NCBI GenBank assembly: GCA_012518255.1
Contig: JAAYSX010000017.1
Location: forward strand, 1-35,241
Origin: Candidatus Epulonipiscium sp.
Lineage (GTDB): Bacteria > Bacillota > Clostridia > Lachnospirales > Cellulosilyticaceae
Reading direction: 5' to 3'
DNA: 35,241 nucleotides
Each line of letters opens with the position of its first letter. Position 1 is the stretch's first letter. Of this stretch, positions 16,012 through 25,290 are shown in pieces. The notes under the pieces were generated by a model, which did not search any database, was not told the DNA's origin, and worked only from the letters and a program-made list of their open reading frames with translations. Both the position numbers and the translations under genes were made by a program.

Positions 16012-17346
16012 TTACATAAAAGGTAGGTTAAACCTGCCTTTTTTGCCCTTAGCCATTCCAGAAAATTGTTTCATCATTTTCTGCATTTGATTAAACTGTT
16101 TAATTAAGCGATTTACTTCCTGTATACCTCGTCCTGAACCCTTGGCTATTCTTTGCTTCCTTGAAACATTTAGGATAGCTGGATTAGCCCTTTCTTCTGG
16201 AGTCATTGATAATATAATAGCTTCAACATAATCCATTTGTTTTTCATCAATTTCAACATCTTTAAACTGTGGTGTGTTAAGACCTGGCACCATATTCATT
16301 AAATCTCCTAATGGACCCATTTTCTTAACCTGCTGCATTTGATCTAAGAAATCATTAAAATCAAATTCAGCCTTTCTTAGCTTGGATTCTAGCTGACGCG
16401 CCTTTTCTTCATCTATACTTTCTTCGGCTTTTTCTATTAGGGTTAGCACATCACCCATTCCAAGTATTCTAGATGCCATACGGTCTGGATGGAAGGCTTG
16501 TAGATCATTTAGCTTCTCTCCCATACCTATAAATTTAATAGGTTTTTGGGTTACAGCCCTAACTGAAAGCGCAGCACCACCTCTAGTATCACCATCTAAC
16601 TTAGTCATAACAACGCCATCAATACCTAACTGCTCATCAAAATTCTTAGCTACATTAACAGCATCTTGACCTGTCATTGCATCTACTACTAGTAGTATCT
16701 CTTGTGGTACTACTGCTTTTTTGATGCTTGTTAGTTCATCCATCAGTTCTTCATCAACATGAAGACGTCCTGCGGTGTCTATAATTACAACGTTATTGTT
16801 ATTTTCTTCTGCGTGTTTCATACCTGCTTCTGCTATCTTGGTAACATTCTTTACATCTGGCATTGTAAATACTGGAACCTTAGCTTGTTCTCCTACTACT
16901 TGTAGCTGTTTAATAGCTGCAGGTCTATATATATCCCCTGCCACTAAAAGTGGTCTCTTGCCCTGGGATTTAATTAATGATGCTAGCTTGGCTGTTGTTG
17001 TAGTCTTACCAGCTCCTTGAAGCCCTACAACCATTATAACTGTAATGCCCTTGCTGGCATAAGTAATCTTGCTTTGGGTGCTACCCATTAACTCTATAAG
17101 CTCTTCGTTAACTATTTTGATAACCTGTTGCCCAGGCGTTAAGCTCTCAAGCACTTCATGGCCTAAAGCTCTTTCTTCTACCTTAGAAATAAAGTCTTTT
17201 ACAACCTTAAAGTTTACGTCCGCCTCAAGTAAGGCAAGTCTAACTTCCCTAAGGGCTGCCTTTACGTCCTTCTCGGTTAATTTCCCCTTACTCCTAAGCT
17301 GCTTAAAGGCCCCTTGAAGCTTACTAGATAAATTGTCAAATGGCAT
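16012..17346 (-). CDS. ffh: Signal recognition particle protein Ffh (SRP54)
   Basis: GTPase that binds 4.5S/6S RNA and the signal sequences of nascent membrane proteins and docks with FtsY. The 444-residue protein has an N domain (1-90), a G domain with GLQGAGKT at 108-115, DTAGRLH and TKLDGD, and a methionine-rich M domain ending in NQMQKMMKQFSGMAKGKKG. The M domain is shorter than the longest forms but complete. AGGAGG precedes the ATG. ylxM directly upstream and ftsY nearby place both SRP GTPases of the targeting pathway together. Confidence 0.98.
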   Translation of the reverse strand: MPFDNLSSKLQGAFKQLRSKGKLTEKDVKAALREVRLALLEADVNFKVVKDFISKVEERALGHEVLESLTPGQQVIKIVNEELIELMGSTQSKITYASKGITVIMVVGLQGAGKTTTTAKLASLIKSQGKRPLLVAGDIYRPAAIKQLQVVGEQAKVPVFTMPDVKNVTKIAEAGMKHAEENNNNVVIIDTAGRLHVDEELMDELTSIKKAVVPQEILLVVDAMTGQDAVNVAKNFDEQLGIDGVVMTKLDGDTRGGAALSVRAVTQKPIKFIGMGEKLNDLQAFHPDRMASRILGMGDVLTLIEKAEESIDEEKARQLESKLRKAEFDFNDFLDQMQQVKKMGPLGDLMNMVPGLNTPQFKDVEIDEKQMDYVEAIILSMTPEERANPAILNVSRKQRIAKGSGRGIQEVNRLIKQFNQMQKMMKQFSGMAKGKKGRFNLPFM

Positions 17347-17361
17347 AGTATAGCCTCCTAA

Positions 17362-17715
17362 TTAATCATTCAATAATCTATACATACTCTCTATAACATC
17401 TGAGATAATAATATTATTTTGATCATCTCTATTGTCTGTTTGTATTGTCTTTAGCTTGTCTACAAGAATTGTAAGTTCCTTTTCTTGGTCTTTAAACCTT
17501 TCAACAAGGCCAAGCTTCTCTTCATAAGTATTAAGTTTGCGCTCTGCTTGCTTTATAGTATCGTGGACACTTTGCCTGCTTACATTTTCTTGTGTAGCAA
17601 TCTCACTCAGTGATAGGTCCTCTAAGTAATACTTCTCTATAATATTATTTTGTTTTTTGGTTAAGAGATTACCATAAAAATCATATAAGTATGTGACTTG
17701 TAATAATTTCTCCAT
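17362..17715 (-). CDS. ylxM: YlxM-family putative helix-turn-helix protein
   Basis: A 117-residue protein of the YlxM/p13 family, always found just upstream of ffh in Firmicutes. It has a sigma-70 region-4-like helix-turn-helix around LSLSEIATQENVSRQSVHDT and a coiled C-terminus. YlxM has been proposed to modulate SRP, but its exact role is unsettled. I chose ATG 17715 with GGAG 10 bases upstream; a TTG three codons earlier would abut that site. It is the first gene behind a perfect sigma-A promoter. Confidence 0.93.
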   Translation of the reverse strand: MEKLLQVTYLYDFYGNLLTKKQNNIIEKYYLEDLSLSEIATQENVSRQSVHDTIKQAERKLNTYEEKLGLVERFKDQEKELTILVDKLKTIQTDNRDDQNNIIISDVIESMYRLLND

Positions 17716-17745
17716 GGCTGTCAAGCTCCTTTGCTTTACAGATGA

Positions 17746-17774
17746 ATTATACGCACTTTTACTTAACTTGTCAA
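17746..17774 (-). promoter_or_regulatory. Perfect sigma-A promoter for the ylxM-ffh-rplS unit
   Basis: Minus strand: TTGACA (17769-17774), a 17-base spacer and TATAAT (17746-17751), a full consensus match. It sits between the ftsY stop and ylxM, about 30 bases before the ylxM start. Confidence 0.9.
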
Positions 17775-17800
17775 CCTTTTTTTGATAAAAACTTTTTTAT

Positions 17801-18958
17801 TTAGTTTCCAAATAATGCCTTGGTAAATTCCTCTGGATTAAAGGGTTGTAGGTCGTCTATCTGCTCCCCAACTCCTATGAACTTAACTGGAATTTCCATC
17901 TCTGAATGAATAGCTACAATAATTCCACCCTTGGCAGTTCCATCTAGCTTGGTAAGAGCTATACCGGTAATGTCTGCTACTTCCTTAAATTGCTGTGCCT
18001 GGGAAATTGCATTTTGCCCTGTGGTAGCATCTAAAACTAGAAGAACCTCTTTGTTAGCTTCAGGAAACTCCCTATCTATTACCCTAAATGTCTTTTCAAG
18101 TTCTTTCATTAGGTTAGTCTTGTTATGAAGCCTACCTGCTGTATCACATATAAGCACATCAACATCTCTTGACTTTGCAGCCTGTATAGCATCATATACA
18201 ACAGCTGATGGGTCAGCCCCCTCATACTGCTTAATTACATCAACCCCACTACGCTCTCCCCATACCTCAAGCTGATCTATAGCTGCTGCCCTAAATGTAT
18301 CTGCAGCTGCTAAAAGCACCCTATTGCCATCTGATTTGAGCTGGGATGCAAGCTTACCTATGGTAGTTGTTTTACCTACACCATTAACACCAATCACTAG
18401 CATAACTGTAGGCTTTCCTTTTTCAATATTTAAACTACTATCACCTTCAGACAGTTTGCTACTTATAATATCAACAATCATTCCCTTTAGCTTACTTGGA
18501 TCCTTTACCTTTTGCTCCTTTACCTGCTCCCTAAGCTCATCCATTATATTCATAGTAGTAGATACACCAAGGTCTGCCATAATAAGAGCTTCTTCTAATT
18601 CCTCGTAAAGATCCTCGTCTATTTTTGTAAAGGCACCTAAAACACTATCTACACCATCCATAATGTTATCCCTGGTTTTAGTAAGCCCCTCTGTTAGCTT
18701 TGCAAAAAAGCCCTTTTTTTCTTTCTTTTCCTCTACCTCTTCTTCCTCTGGCTCCTTTGTTAACTCTTCTTCTACATCCTCTTCAACTTCTTCTATTTCT
18801 TCTATTAAATCCTCTTCGTCTTCTTCTACATCCTCTGTTTCTCCAACTTCTTCTGTTTCTTCTATTAACTCTTCTTCTACAGTCTCTTCCAATACCTCTT
18901 CTTCTCTTACTTCTTGTTCTTCTACTTTCTCCTTTGATTTCCTTCCAAAAAACCACAT
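17801..18958 (-). CDS. ftsY: Signal recognition particle receptor FtsY
   Basis: SRP receptor GTPase at the membrane. The 385-residue protein begins with MWFFGRKSK and a strongly acidic, Glu-rich low-complexity A region (about residues 10-80). The N domain follows and then the G domain, with GVNGVGKTTTIGKLA, DTFRAAAIDQLEVW, CDTAGRLHNK and TKLDGTAKGG. The acidic tract is common in Gram-positive and proteobacterial FtsY, but its density here is striking. It starts 2 bases after the smc stop. Confidence 0.98.
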   Translation of the reverse strand: MWFFGRKSKEKVEEQEVREEEVLEETVEEELIEETEEVGETEDVEEDEEDLIEEIEEVEEDVEEELTKEPEEEEVEEKKEKKGFFAKLTEGLTKTRDNIMDGVDSVLGAFTKIDEDLYEELEEALIMADLGVSTTMNIMDELREQVKEQKVKDPSKLKGMIVDIISSKLSEGDSSLNIEKGKPTVMLVIGVNGVGKTTTIGKLASQLKSDGNRVLLAAADTFRAAAIDQLEVWGERSGVDVIKQYEGADPSAVVYDAIQAAKSRDVDVLICDTAGRLHNKTNLMKELEKTFRVIDREFPEANKEVLLVLDATTGQNAISQAQQFKEVADITGIALTKLDGTAKGGIIVAIHSEMEIPVKFIGVGEQIDDLQPFNPEEFTKALFGN

Positions 18959-18960
18959 TT

Positions 18961-21900
18961 TTATTCTTCCTCCTCTTCCACTTCATCTAATTGAATTGAG
19001 ACAATTTTTGATACTCCCTTTTCTTCCATAGTAACGCCATATATAGTATCAGCTACTGCCATAGTTCCTTTTCTATGGGTAATAATTAAAAACTGCATTT
19101 CCTCTCCCATTTTCTTTAGATAATTCGAAAATCTAGCTACATTAGCATCATCAAGTGCTGCTTCAATCTCATCTAATACGGCAAAGGGAGATGGTTTAAG
19201 CCTTAAAATACCAAATAAAATTGCTATTGCGGTTAATGCCCTTTCCCCACCAGATAATAACATCATATTTTGCAGTTTTTTACCAGGTGGTCTTGCAATG
19301 ATCTCAATACCTGATTCTAGCACATCATCTGTATCAGTAAGTTCTAAGAAAGCTTCCCCCCCACCAAAAAGCTCTGTAAAAACAATGTTGAAGTTATGGG
19401 ATATTTTTTCGAATTCCTCCTTAAAGATGACCTCCATTGAACTAGTCAGGTTATCAATTAACTTTAGGAGGGTTTCTTCAGCTTCTAGAATATCCTCTTC
19501 ATGCTTTTTCATAAATTCATATCTTTCTTTAGTCTCATCAAATTCTTCAATGGCACTAGTGTTGATAATTCCTAAGCCTTTAATTTGATCCTTGTATTCC
19601 CTAGCTGACTTCCTTAACTCATCAATGGGTCCCATATCCTTTTTATAGGCTAGGGCATCTTGGTAGGTTGCCTCATACTTTTCCCACACCTTACTATAGG
19701 AATTTTCCTTCTTAAGCATTAACTTATCTATCCTATTTTCAACCTTGTATATTTCATTTTGAAGTAGGGATAGCTGTTTACTTACATTATCCTGTTCTTG
19801 TCTTTTTTCTTCTTCCCTTAAATTATAGTTCTTAATTTTATCATTTAAAAGGTCAAGATTTTCTGATTTATCCTTAAGAATACTTTGACTCTTTTCTATT
19901 TCAAGCTTAAATTCATCTATTTCCTTTAAATATCTTTCTTTTCTTTTCTTATTATTCTCTAATTCATTATCATAGGAGCTATCTTCCATATTATTGTTTT
20001 TTAATTCTTCTTCTATTCTTGCTATTTGCTCCCTTGTAGCTTTTAAGATTTCATTTTTGGATGATATAGATACCTTATGATCAGTAATCTCAGAAGCCAT
20101 TGTCTCTCTTTCTTCTATAAGCACTTCTAGTTTTTCTTGAAGGTCATATATGGCTTTTTCCATATCCTTAATTTCATTATTTGTCCTTGAAATTAAATCC
20201 TTGAAATTATATATATCCTTATTCATATTTTCTTCTTCTTTTGATAGGTTCTTTTTTTCTTCTTCAAGGCTAGCCATATCATCCTTATATTGCTCTAACT
20301 GCCTTCTTTTATTCTCTTCCTCTACTTTAAGTTCCATTAGAGATTTCTCAGTATTGCTCTTTTCTTTTTCCAGGCTGCTTAAATCTTCTAAAAGGATATA
20401 TAGGCTTTTATCTAGCTTGTTCCCTTCTTCTAAAATCTTGCCAAGATCAATCTCATACTGGCCTATCTTGTTTTTAAGTTCCTTTACTTCCCTATTCCTA
20501 CTAAATATATTGGCCCTATCTTTATAGAAACTACCACCAGTTATAGAGCCACCTGGATTTAATACTTCTCCCTCAAGGGTAACAATCCTATAACGGTATC
20601 TATATTTTTTGGCAAGCCTAATAGCATTATCCATATTATCTATAACTATAACTCGTCCTAGTAGGTTTTCCATAATACCACTATAGAGCTTGTCATAGTC
20701 TATTAAGGTGTTTGCAAATCCAACAACTCCAGCTTCTTTAACTATGGCCTGGGCATCCGCTCCTAGCGGGTAGCCCTTTACTGATGATAGGGGCAAAAAT
20801 GTAGCCCTTCCTAGTTTATGCCTCTTGATATATTCTATTACCTGGCTGGCTGTCTCTTCATCCTTGGTTACTATGTGCTGGACACTATTTCCTAGGGCTG
20901 TATTAATTGCTAGCTCTAAGTTTTCTGGTACTGATATAAGTTCTCCAACTACGCCATAAATATTCTCCCACTTTGCCGGGTCCTTTGCTTTTAGATTTAA
21001 TATATTTTTTACACTTCTATAAAATCCTTCATATTCATTTTTCATTTGTAGTAAGGCATTATATCTTGAAGATGACTTATGATATAAGTCCTCCCTACTT
21101 CTATGTAAGCTATTTACTTGCTCCTTTTTAGACCTAAGTGTTTCTATATTTTCTTCTTTTCTTCCTATATCATCCAAAAGATTTTTGTACTTAGAATTAT
21201 TCTCTACCTGATGTTTTTCAACTACCTTATAGCTAGCCAAAAGATGTTCCCTATCGCTAGCCAACTTACTGTATCTATTATTAATTTGGCTTCTTCTATT
21301 GTTAATTTGCTCAGCTAATGTGTCACCATTTTCAATGCTGACTTCCATATTTGATACCCTTGATCTAGCATCATATATACTTGTTTTATGGCTTTCTATA
21401 TTCCCATCCATACTAGTGATTTTATCTAAAACTAGTTTAAATTCATCTTCTAATTTATTTAGCTGCTCTATTTCAAGCTGTACTTCTTTTTTGATATCAA
21501 GCTCTTTTGACTTAAATAAATCCCTTTCTTCTTTTTGCTTTATAGATTTAGCATTTCTTCTTTTATTTTCATCATTAAGCCGACCCACAGTTTCATCTAT
21601 GGATTTAATTTTTTCTTTATTAATTTTTATTTTACTTTGCTGCTGCTCTGTATCCATTTTAAGGGTCATGATCTCATTTTGGATATTTGAGCTAGATTCT
21701 TGAAATTTTAAAAGTTTTTCCCTAATGTCACTGTATGTTAGTTTAATGTCTTCTAAAGCCTTTTCGTTTTGCCTATAATCATTATTAAAAGATTCCTGGG
21801 CCTTGTTTTGTTTTGAAATTTCTTCTTCTAGTTTATCCGCCTCATCTATAAAAATATTAAGTTCTATTTCCTTTAATATTTCCCTTATATTCATATATTC

Positions 21901-22539
21901 TTTGGCCTTAGCTGCCTGTTTCTCTAGTGTAACAAGTCGCTTTTCTACCTCTGAAAGAATATCCTGTATTCTAACCAGGTTTTCCTGCTTTTTCTCAAGC
22001 TTCTTCTCTGCTTCAAGCTTTCTAAGCTTATACTTATATATGCCTGCCGCTTCTTCAAATAGGTTCCTTCTGTCTTCTGGCTTGGTACTTAAAATCTTAT
22101 CTATCTGCCCCTGACCGATGATAGAATATCCTTCCTTACCTACACCTGTTCCCATAAAAAGTTCATGTACATCCTTAAGCCTACAAGGGGATTGATTAAT
22201 TAAATATTCACTTTCTCCTGAGCGGTATAATCTTCTGGTAACAACTACCTCACTATAATCTATTGCTAGCTGCTGATCACTATTATCAATGGTCATGGAT
22301 ACCTGGGCATAGCCAAGTCCGCTTCTGTCTTCAGTCCCAGCGAAAATTACATCCTGCATGGTGCTACATCTAAGCAATTTAGCACTTTGCTCTCCAAGAA
22401 CCCATCGCATAGCATCTGCTATATTACTTTTGCCGCAGCCATTAGGTCCAACAACTGCCGTGATACCTTGAGGTATATCAAGTTCTACAAGATCACCAAA
22501 AGATTTAAAACCCCTTACCTCTACCTTCTTTAAGTACAT
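18961..22539 (-). CDS. smc: Chromosome segregation ATPase SMC
   Basis: Condensin-type ATPase that organises and helps segregate the chromosome. The 1192-residue protein is full length. Walker A GPNGCGKS lies at 31-38. Two long coiled coils (about 170-500 and 680-1030) flank a hinge (about 510-670, with YGVVGELI and NPGGSITGGS). The C-terminal head has the signature LLSGGERAL and Walker B FAVLDEIEAALDDANV. GAGGTG precedes the ATG. Partners ScpA and ScpB are not encoded here. rnc-smc-ftsY is a standard string. Confidence 0.98.
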   Translation of the reverse strand: MYLKKVEVRGFKSFGDLVELDIPQGITAVVGPNGCGKSNIADAMRWVLGEQSAKLLRCSTMQDVIFAGTEDRSGLGYAQVSMTIDNSDQQLAIDYSEVVVTRRLYRSGESEYLINQSPCRLKDVHELFMGTGVGKEGYSIIGQGQIDKILSTKPEDRRNLFEEAAGIYKYKLRKLEAEKKLEKKQENLVRIQDILSEVEKRLVTLEKQAAKAKEYMNIREILKEIELNIFIDEADKLEEEISKQNKAQESFNNDYRQNEKALEDIKLTYSDIREKLLKFQESSSNIQNEIMTLKMDTEQQQSKIKINKEKIKSIDETVGRLNDENKRRNAKSIKQKEERDLFKSKELDIKKEVQLEIEQLNKLEDEFKLVLDKITSMDGNIESHKTSIYDARSRVSNMEVSIENGDTLAEQINNRRSQINNRYSKLASDREHLLASYKVVEKHQVENNSKYKNLLDDIGRKEENIETLRSKKEQVNSLHRSREDLYHKSSSRYNALLQMKNEYEGFYRSVKNILNLKAKDPAKWENIYGVVGELISVPENLELAINTALGNSVQHIVTKDEETASQVIEYIKRHKLGRATFLPLSSVKGYPLGADAQAIVKEAGVVGFANTLIDYDKLYSGIMENLLGRVIVIDNMDNAIRLAKKYRYRYRIVTLEGEVLNPGGSITGGSFYKDRANIFSRNREVKELKNKIGQYEIDLGKILEEGNKLDKSLYILLEDLSSLEKEKSNTEKSLMELKVEEENKRRQLEQYKDDMASLEEEKKNLSKEEENMNKDIYNFKDLISRTNNEIKDMEKAIYDLQEKLEVLIEERETMASEITDHKVSISSKNEILKATREQIARIEEELKNNNMEDSSYDNELENNKKRKERYLKEIDEFKLEIEKSQSILKDKSENLDLLNDKIKNYNLREEEKRQEQDNVSKQLSLLQNEIYKVENRIDKLMLKKENSYSKVWEKYEATYQDALAYKKDMGPIDELRKSAREYKDQIKGLGIINTSAIEEFDETKERYEFMKKHEEDILEAEETLLKLIDNLTSSMEVIFKEEFEKISHNFNIVFTELFGGGEAFLELTDTDDVLESGIEIIARPPGKKLQNMMLLSGGERALTAIAILFGILRLKPSPFAVLDEIEAALDDANVARFSNYLKKMGEEMQFLIITHRKGTMAVADTIYGVTMEEKGVSKIVSIQLDEVEEEEE

Positions 22540-22548
22540 TTTTCACCT

Positions 22549-23220
22549 CTATTTATCTAGCGCTGCAAAAGCTGCCTTTTGTTCTGCTTCCTTTTTTGTT
22601 CTTCCACTACCTACCCCTAGAACCTTACCATCATGCCTAACTTCAACTTCAAAATGTTTATTGTGGTCTGGGCCCTCCTCATTAATCACCCTATATGTTA
22701 AGGGTTTTTTGCTATCTTTTTGGATAATTTCTTGTAGATGGGTTTTATAGTCTTCAATAATGGTACCAGACAATGATTCCATAAATGAAATTATAAAATT
22801 ATTAATAAAGTCCTTAGCACTTTCTAGGCCACCATCTATATATACGGCACCTATAACAGCCTCAAAAGCATCTGCCAATATTGAAGCTCTTTCTCTACCA
22901 CCTGTCATCTCTTCACCCTTGCCTAAGAGTATAAAGTCACCTAAATTTATTTGCTTGGATGCCTTTAATAGGAAAGCCTCACAAACAATACTTGCCCTAA
23001 GTTTAGATAGGTCCCCTTCCGATAGGTTATTATGTTTTTTATATAAAAATTCACTAACTACTAAATCAAGTACTGAATCCCCTAGGAATTCCAAACGTTC
23101 ATTGTCTTTCACCTTATCTTTTTTGTGTTCATTGGCATAGGAACTATGGGTTAAAGCTTCTATAAGAAGCTTTTTATTAGTAAATTTATATCCTATATTA
23201 GCTTCAAATCTTTTAGGCAC
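22549..23220 (-). CDS. rnc: Ribonuclease III
   Basis: Double-strand-specific endonuclease for rRNA precursors and structured mRNAs. The 223-residue protein has the catalytic signature ERLEFLGDSVL at 41-51 (E41, E44, D48), DAFEAVIGAVYIDGG further on, and a C-terminal double-stranded RNA-binding domain ending GSGRTKKEAEQKAAFAAL. The start is GTG at 23220, preceded by GGAAGTG; no ATG fits better. It lies downstream of the acpP terminator and 9 bases before smc. Confidence 0.97.
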   Translation of the reverse strand: MPKRFEANIGYKFTNKKLLIEALTHSSYANEHKKDKVKDNERLEFLGDSVLDLVVSEFLYKKHNNLSEGDLSKLRASIVCEAFLLKASKQINLGDFILLGKGEEMTGGRERASILADAFEAVIGAVYIDGGLESAKDFINNFIISFMESLSGTIIEDYKTHLQEIIQKDSKKPLTYRVINEEGPDHNKHFEVEVRHDGKVLGVGSGRTKKEAEQKAAFAALDK

Positions 23221-23247
23221 AGTATCACTTCCATTTCTGTAATAAGT

Positions 23248-23272
23248 AAAAGCCCCGCGTAGCGAGGCTTTT
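23248..23272 (-). terminator. Terminator after acpP
   Basis: 11-bp stem, 23248-23258 with 23262-23272, one G-U pair and a 3-base loop. It begins 4 bases after the acpP stop on the minus strand and ends in TTTT. The G+C-rich stem stands out in this AT-rich region. Confidence 0.85.
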
Positions 23273-23276
23273 AGAA

Positions 23277-23513
23277 TTAATCTAATTCTTTTGTTTTTTC
23301 AATAAGTTCTACAGCCGTTTCTACAGTTGTTACACTTTCAGCATCCTCATTAGAAATTTCAAGGTCAAACTCTTCTTCTATAGCCATGATTACCTGGAAA
23401 AGGTCTAAGGAGTCTGCATTTAAGTCGTCTTGAAATGATGTTGACATTTCTATGTCACTTTTAGGGATGTTTAACTCTTCACTAATTATATCTTGTAACT
23501 TTTCAAATACCAT
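23277..23513 (-). CDS. acpP: Acyl carrier protein
   Basis: Carrier of growing fatty acyl chains; its Ser35 in DLNADSLDLFQVIMAIEEEF takes the 4'-phosphopantetheine arm. It is small (78 residues), acidic and helical, as expected. ATG 23513 has GAGGTG upstream; a TTG four codons earlier overlaps that site and is unlikely. It lies 17 bases after plsX, with no fabD or fabG between, unlike Bacillus. A terminator follows directly. Confidence 0.97.
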   Translation of the reverse strand: MVFEKLQDIISEELNIPKSDIEMSTSFQDDLNADSLDLFQVIMAIEEEFDLEISNEDAESVTTVETAVELIEKTKELD

Positions 23514-23530
23514 TTTACACCTCAATATTT

Positions 23531-24520
23531 TTATATGCTAATATTTTGTTTTATTTTTCCTACTACATCTTGATCAGCTAGTTTAGCACTTTGGAGTATT
23601 GTATGTTTAACTTGTTTTGCCTTGGCGCTTCCATGAGTCTTAACTACTAAGCCATTTAAGCCAAGTAATGGTGCACCACCTTGTTCTGAATAGTCAAACT
23701 TATCTTTAAGACCTTTAAGGGCTGGCATTATAATAGCTGCCCCTATTTTTCTTATTGGATTTTGTGTAAGTTCTTCTTTTAAAAGTTTAAAAATCCATAA
23801 TCCAAAGCCTTCCATTTGCTTTAAGACAATATTTCCTACAAAACCATCACATATTAAAACATCTGCTTCTCCCATGGAAATATCTCTTGCTTCAACATTT
23901 CCTATGAAGTTCATACTACTATCTTGTAATAATTTATATGCTTCTTTTACTACAGTATTACCTTTTTCTTCTTCTACTCCTATATTAATAAGGCCTACGG
24001 AAGGGTTGTCAATCCCCTTCAGCTCCCTCATATATATATCTCCCATCCTAGCAAATTGTTCTAGATAGGTAGCTTTTGCATCGGTATTGGCACCGCAGTC
24101 CATCAGTAATGAGTAGCCTTTATCAGTAGGTATTAGGCTAGCTAGTGCTGGCCTTTGAACTCCTTCTAATCTACGAACAATGAAAGTTCCTCCTGCTAAA
24201 AGGGCCCCTGTATTTCCTGCACTTACAAAGGCATCTGCCTTCTTGTCTTTTAATAAATTTAAGCCTACTACCATAGAAGAATCCTTTTTCCTTCGAATTA
24301 CTTCAGTAGGAGAATCCTCCATAGTAACAACTTCACTTGCATGTAATATTTTAATACGATTAGATGGATATGTATATTTTTTGAGCTCTTTAATAATTAT
24401 ATCTTTATCCCCTACCAGAATAAGTGTTGAATCAGTTTCCTTGCTGGCTTCTACACATCCTTTTATTATTTCGACAGGTGCGTTATCTCCACCCATAACA
24501 TCAATTGCAATTTTGGACAT
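23531..24520 (-). CDS. plsX: Phosphate acyltransferase PlsX
   Basis: Makes acyl phosphate from acyl-ACP and phosphate for the PlsY step. The 329-residue protein starts MSKIAIDVMGGDNAP, the family hallmark, with later motifs SAGNTGALLAGG, LMDCGANTDAKATYLEQFA and ICDGFVGNIVLK. ATG 24520 is 9 bases after GAGG; a GTG three codons earlier lies almost on the site. It follows rpmF and its terminator, and is peripheral to the membrane. fapR, its usual upstream neighbour in many Firmicutes, is absent. Confidence 0.97.
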   Translation of the reverse strand: MSKIAIDVMGGDNAPVEIIKGCVEASKETDSTLILVGDKDIIIKELKKYTYPSNRIKILHASEVVTMEDSPTEVIRRKKDSSMVVGLNLLKDKKADAFVSAGNTGALLAGGTFIVRRLEGVQRPALASLIPTDKGYSLLMDCGANTDAKATYLEQFARMGDIYMRELKGIDNPSVGLINIGVEEEKGNTVVKEAYKLLQDSSMNFIGNVEARDISMGEADVLICDGFVGNIVLKQMEGFGLWIFKLLKEELTQNPIRKIGAAIIMPALKGLKDKFDYSEQGGAPLLGLNGLVVKTHGSAKAKQVKHTILQSAKLADQDVVGKIKQNISI

Positions 24521-24549
24521 TCTTATCACCCTCGCTATTGGTATAGATA

Positions 24550-24577
24550 AAAAAGACAGCCTATAAGCTGTCTTTTT
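24550..24577 (-). terminator. Terminator after rpmF
   Basis: Perfect 11-bp stem, 24550-24560 with 24567-24577, loop of 6. It starts 4 bases after the rpmF stop and ends in a T-run on the minus strand. It separates rpmF from plsX. Confidence 0.85.
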
Positions 24578-24581
24578 ATAA

Positions 24582-24758
24582 TTACTCTACGTCTAAAACA
24601 ACTCTTTTATTATACGTTCCACATGATTTACATGCATGGTGTGGCATAATAAATTCTGAACATTTAGGGCATGTTGCTAAATTAGGAGCTGTTAGTTTCC
24701 AGTTTGCTCTACGTTTATCTCTTCTTGATTTAGAAGATTTTCTTTTTGGTACTGCCAT
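24582..24758 (-). CDS. rpmF: 50S ribosomal protein L32
   Basis: A 58-residue protein. It reads MAVPKRKSSKSRRDKRRANW, then the zinc-binding pairs CPKC and CKSC, and ends RVVLDVE. All four cysteines are kept, so this is the zinc-containing form. The start follows the DUF177 gene by only 3 bases, which is the standard arrangement, and a terminator follows. Confidence 0.97.
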   Translation of the reverse strand: MAVPKRKSSKSRRDKRRANWKLTAPNLATCPKCSEFIMPHHACKSCGTYNKRVVLDVE

Positions 24759-24761
24759 TGT

Positions 24762-25259
24762 CTAAACCTCCTCATTATCTTTACCTTGCTCAACATTATC
24801 AAATATTAAGCCTAGTTTTTCTAGCCTTGGATCTAAGACCTCTCTATCACAATTACATGATCCTTTATTTAAATCTTCACCACATTTAAAACATATGCCT
24901 TTACATTCTTCCTTGCATAATGTTTTCATTGGCAGTGCTATTATAAAATTCTCATCTATAATTGGCTCTAGGTCAATTGCAAATCGATCAACAAGCTTTC
25001 CAAAGTCTTCTGTAACCTCTGACTTAATATTATATATACAATCACAAGTACAACGATCACATATTGTTTTAAGCTGGGCTGTTAATGTACCTGTCAAATA
25101 GATACTTCCATCGTCTGATTCTAATTGGCCTTCCAAGGTTACTGGCCCTGTTAGCTCCATAGAATTAAACTGCCTAGGAAGTTCTATATTCCTCTTAGAT
25201 ACAGACACCCATTTAGTGGCTCCTTGTTCTTTTATAATGTCAGCAATATTTATTTTCAA
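24762..25259 (-). CDS. DUF177 (YceD/YlbN-like) cysteine-rich protein
   Basis: Protein of about 165 residues of the DUF177/YceD family, which is found next to rpmF across bacteria. In plants and E. coli relatives are linked to 23S rRNA accumulation; the precise role is unsettled. Here it has two cysteine groups, CDRCTCDC near residue 70 and CKEECKGICFKCGEDL with CNC near residue 120-140, that look metal-binding. The start is best read as TTG 25259 with GGAG 8 bases upstream; the GTG at 25268 overlaps that site. It is driven by a perfect sigma-A promoter. Confidence 0.9.
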   Translation of the reverse strand: MKINIADIIKEQGATKWVSVSKRNIELPRQFNSMELTGPVTLEGQLESDDGSIYLTGTLTAQLKTICDRCTCDCIYNIKSEVTEDFGKLVDRFAIDLEPIIDENFIIALPMKTLCKEECKGICFKCGEDLNKGSCNCDREVLDPRLEKLGLIFDNVEQGKDNEEV

Positions 25260-25290
25260 AATAATCACTCCAGTAGGTCACACTCTATTT

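Noticed and set aside
18663-19031. Ser/Leu-rich plus-strand open frames opposite ftsY
   Set aside because: They are the reverse of the Glu-rich tract of ftsY; low complexity, no ribosome-binding site, and no family resemblance.
24521-24549. FapR operator upstream of plsX
   Set aside because: I saw no palindromic FapR-like site and no fapR gene.
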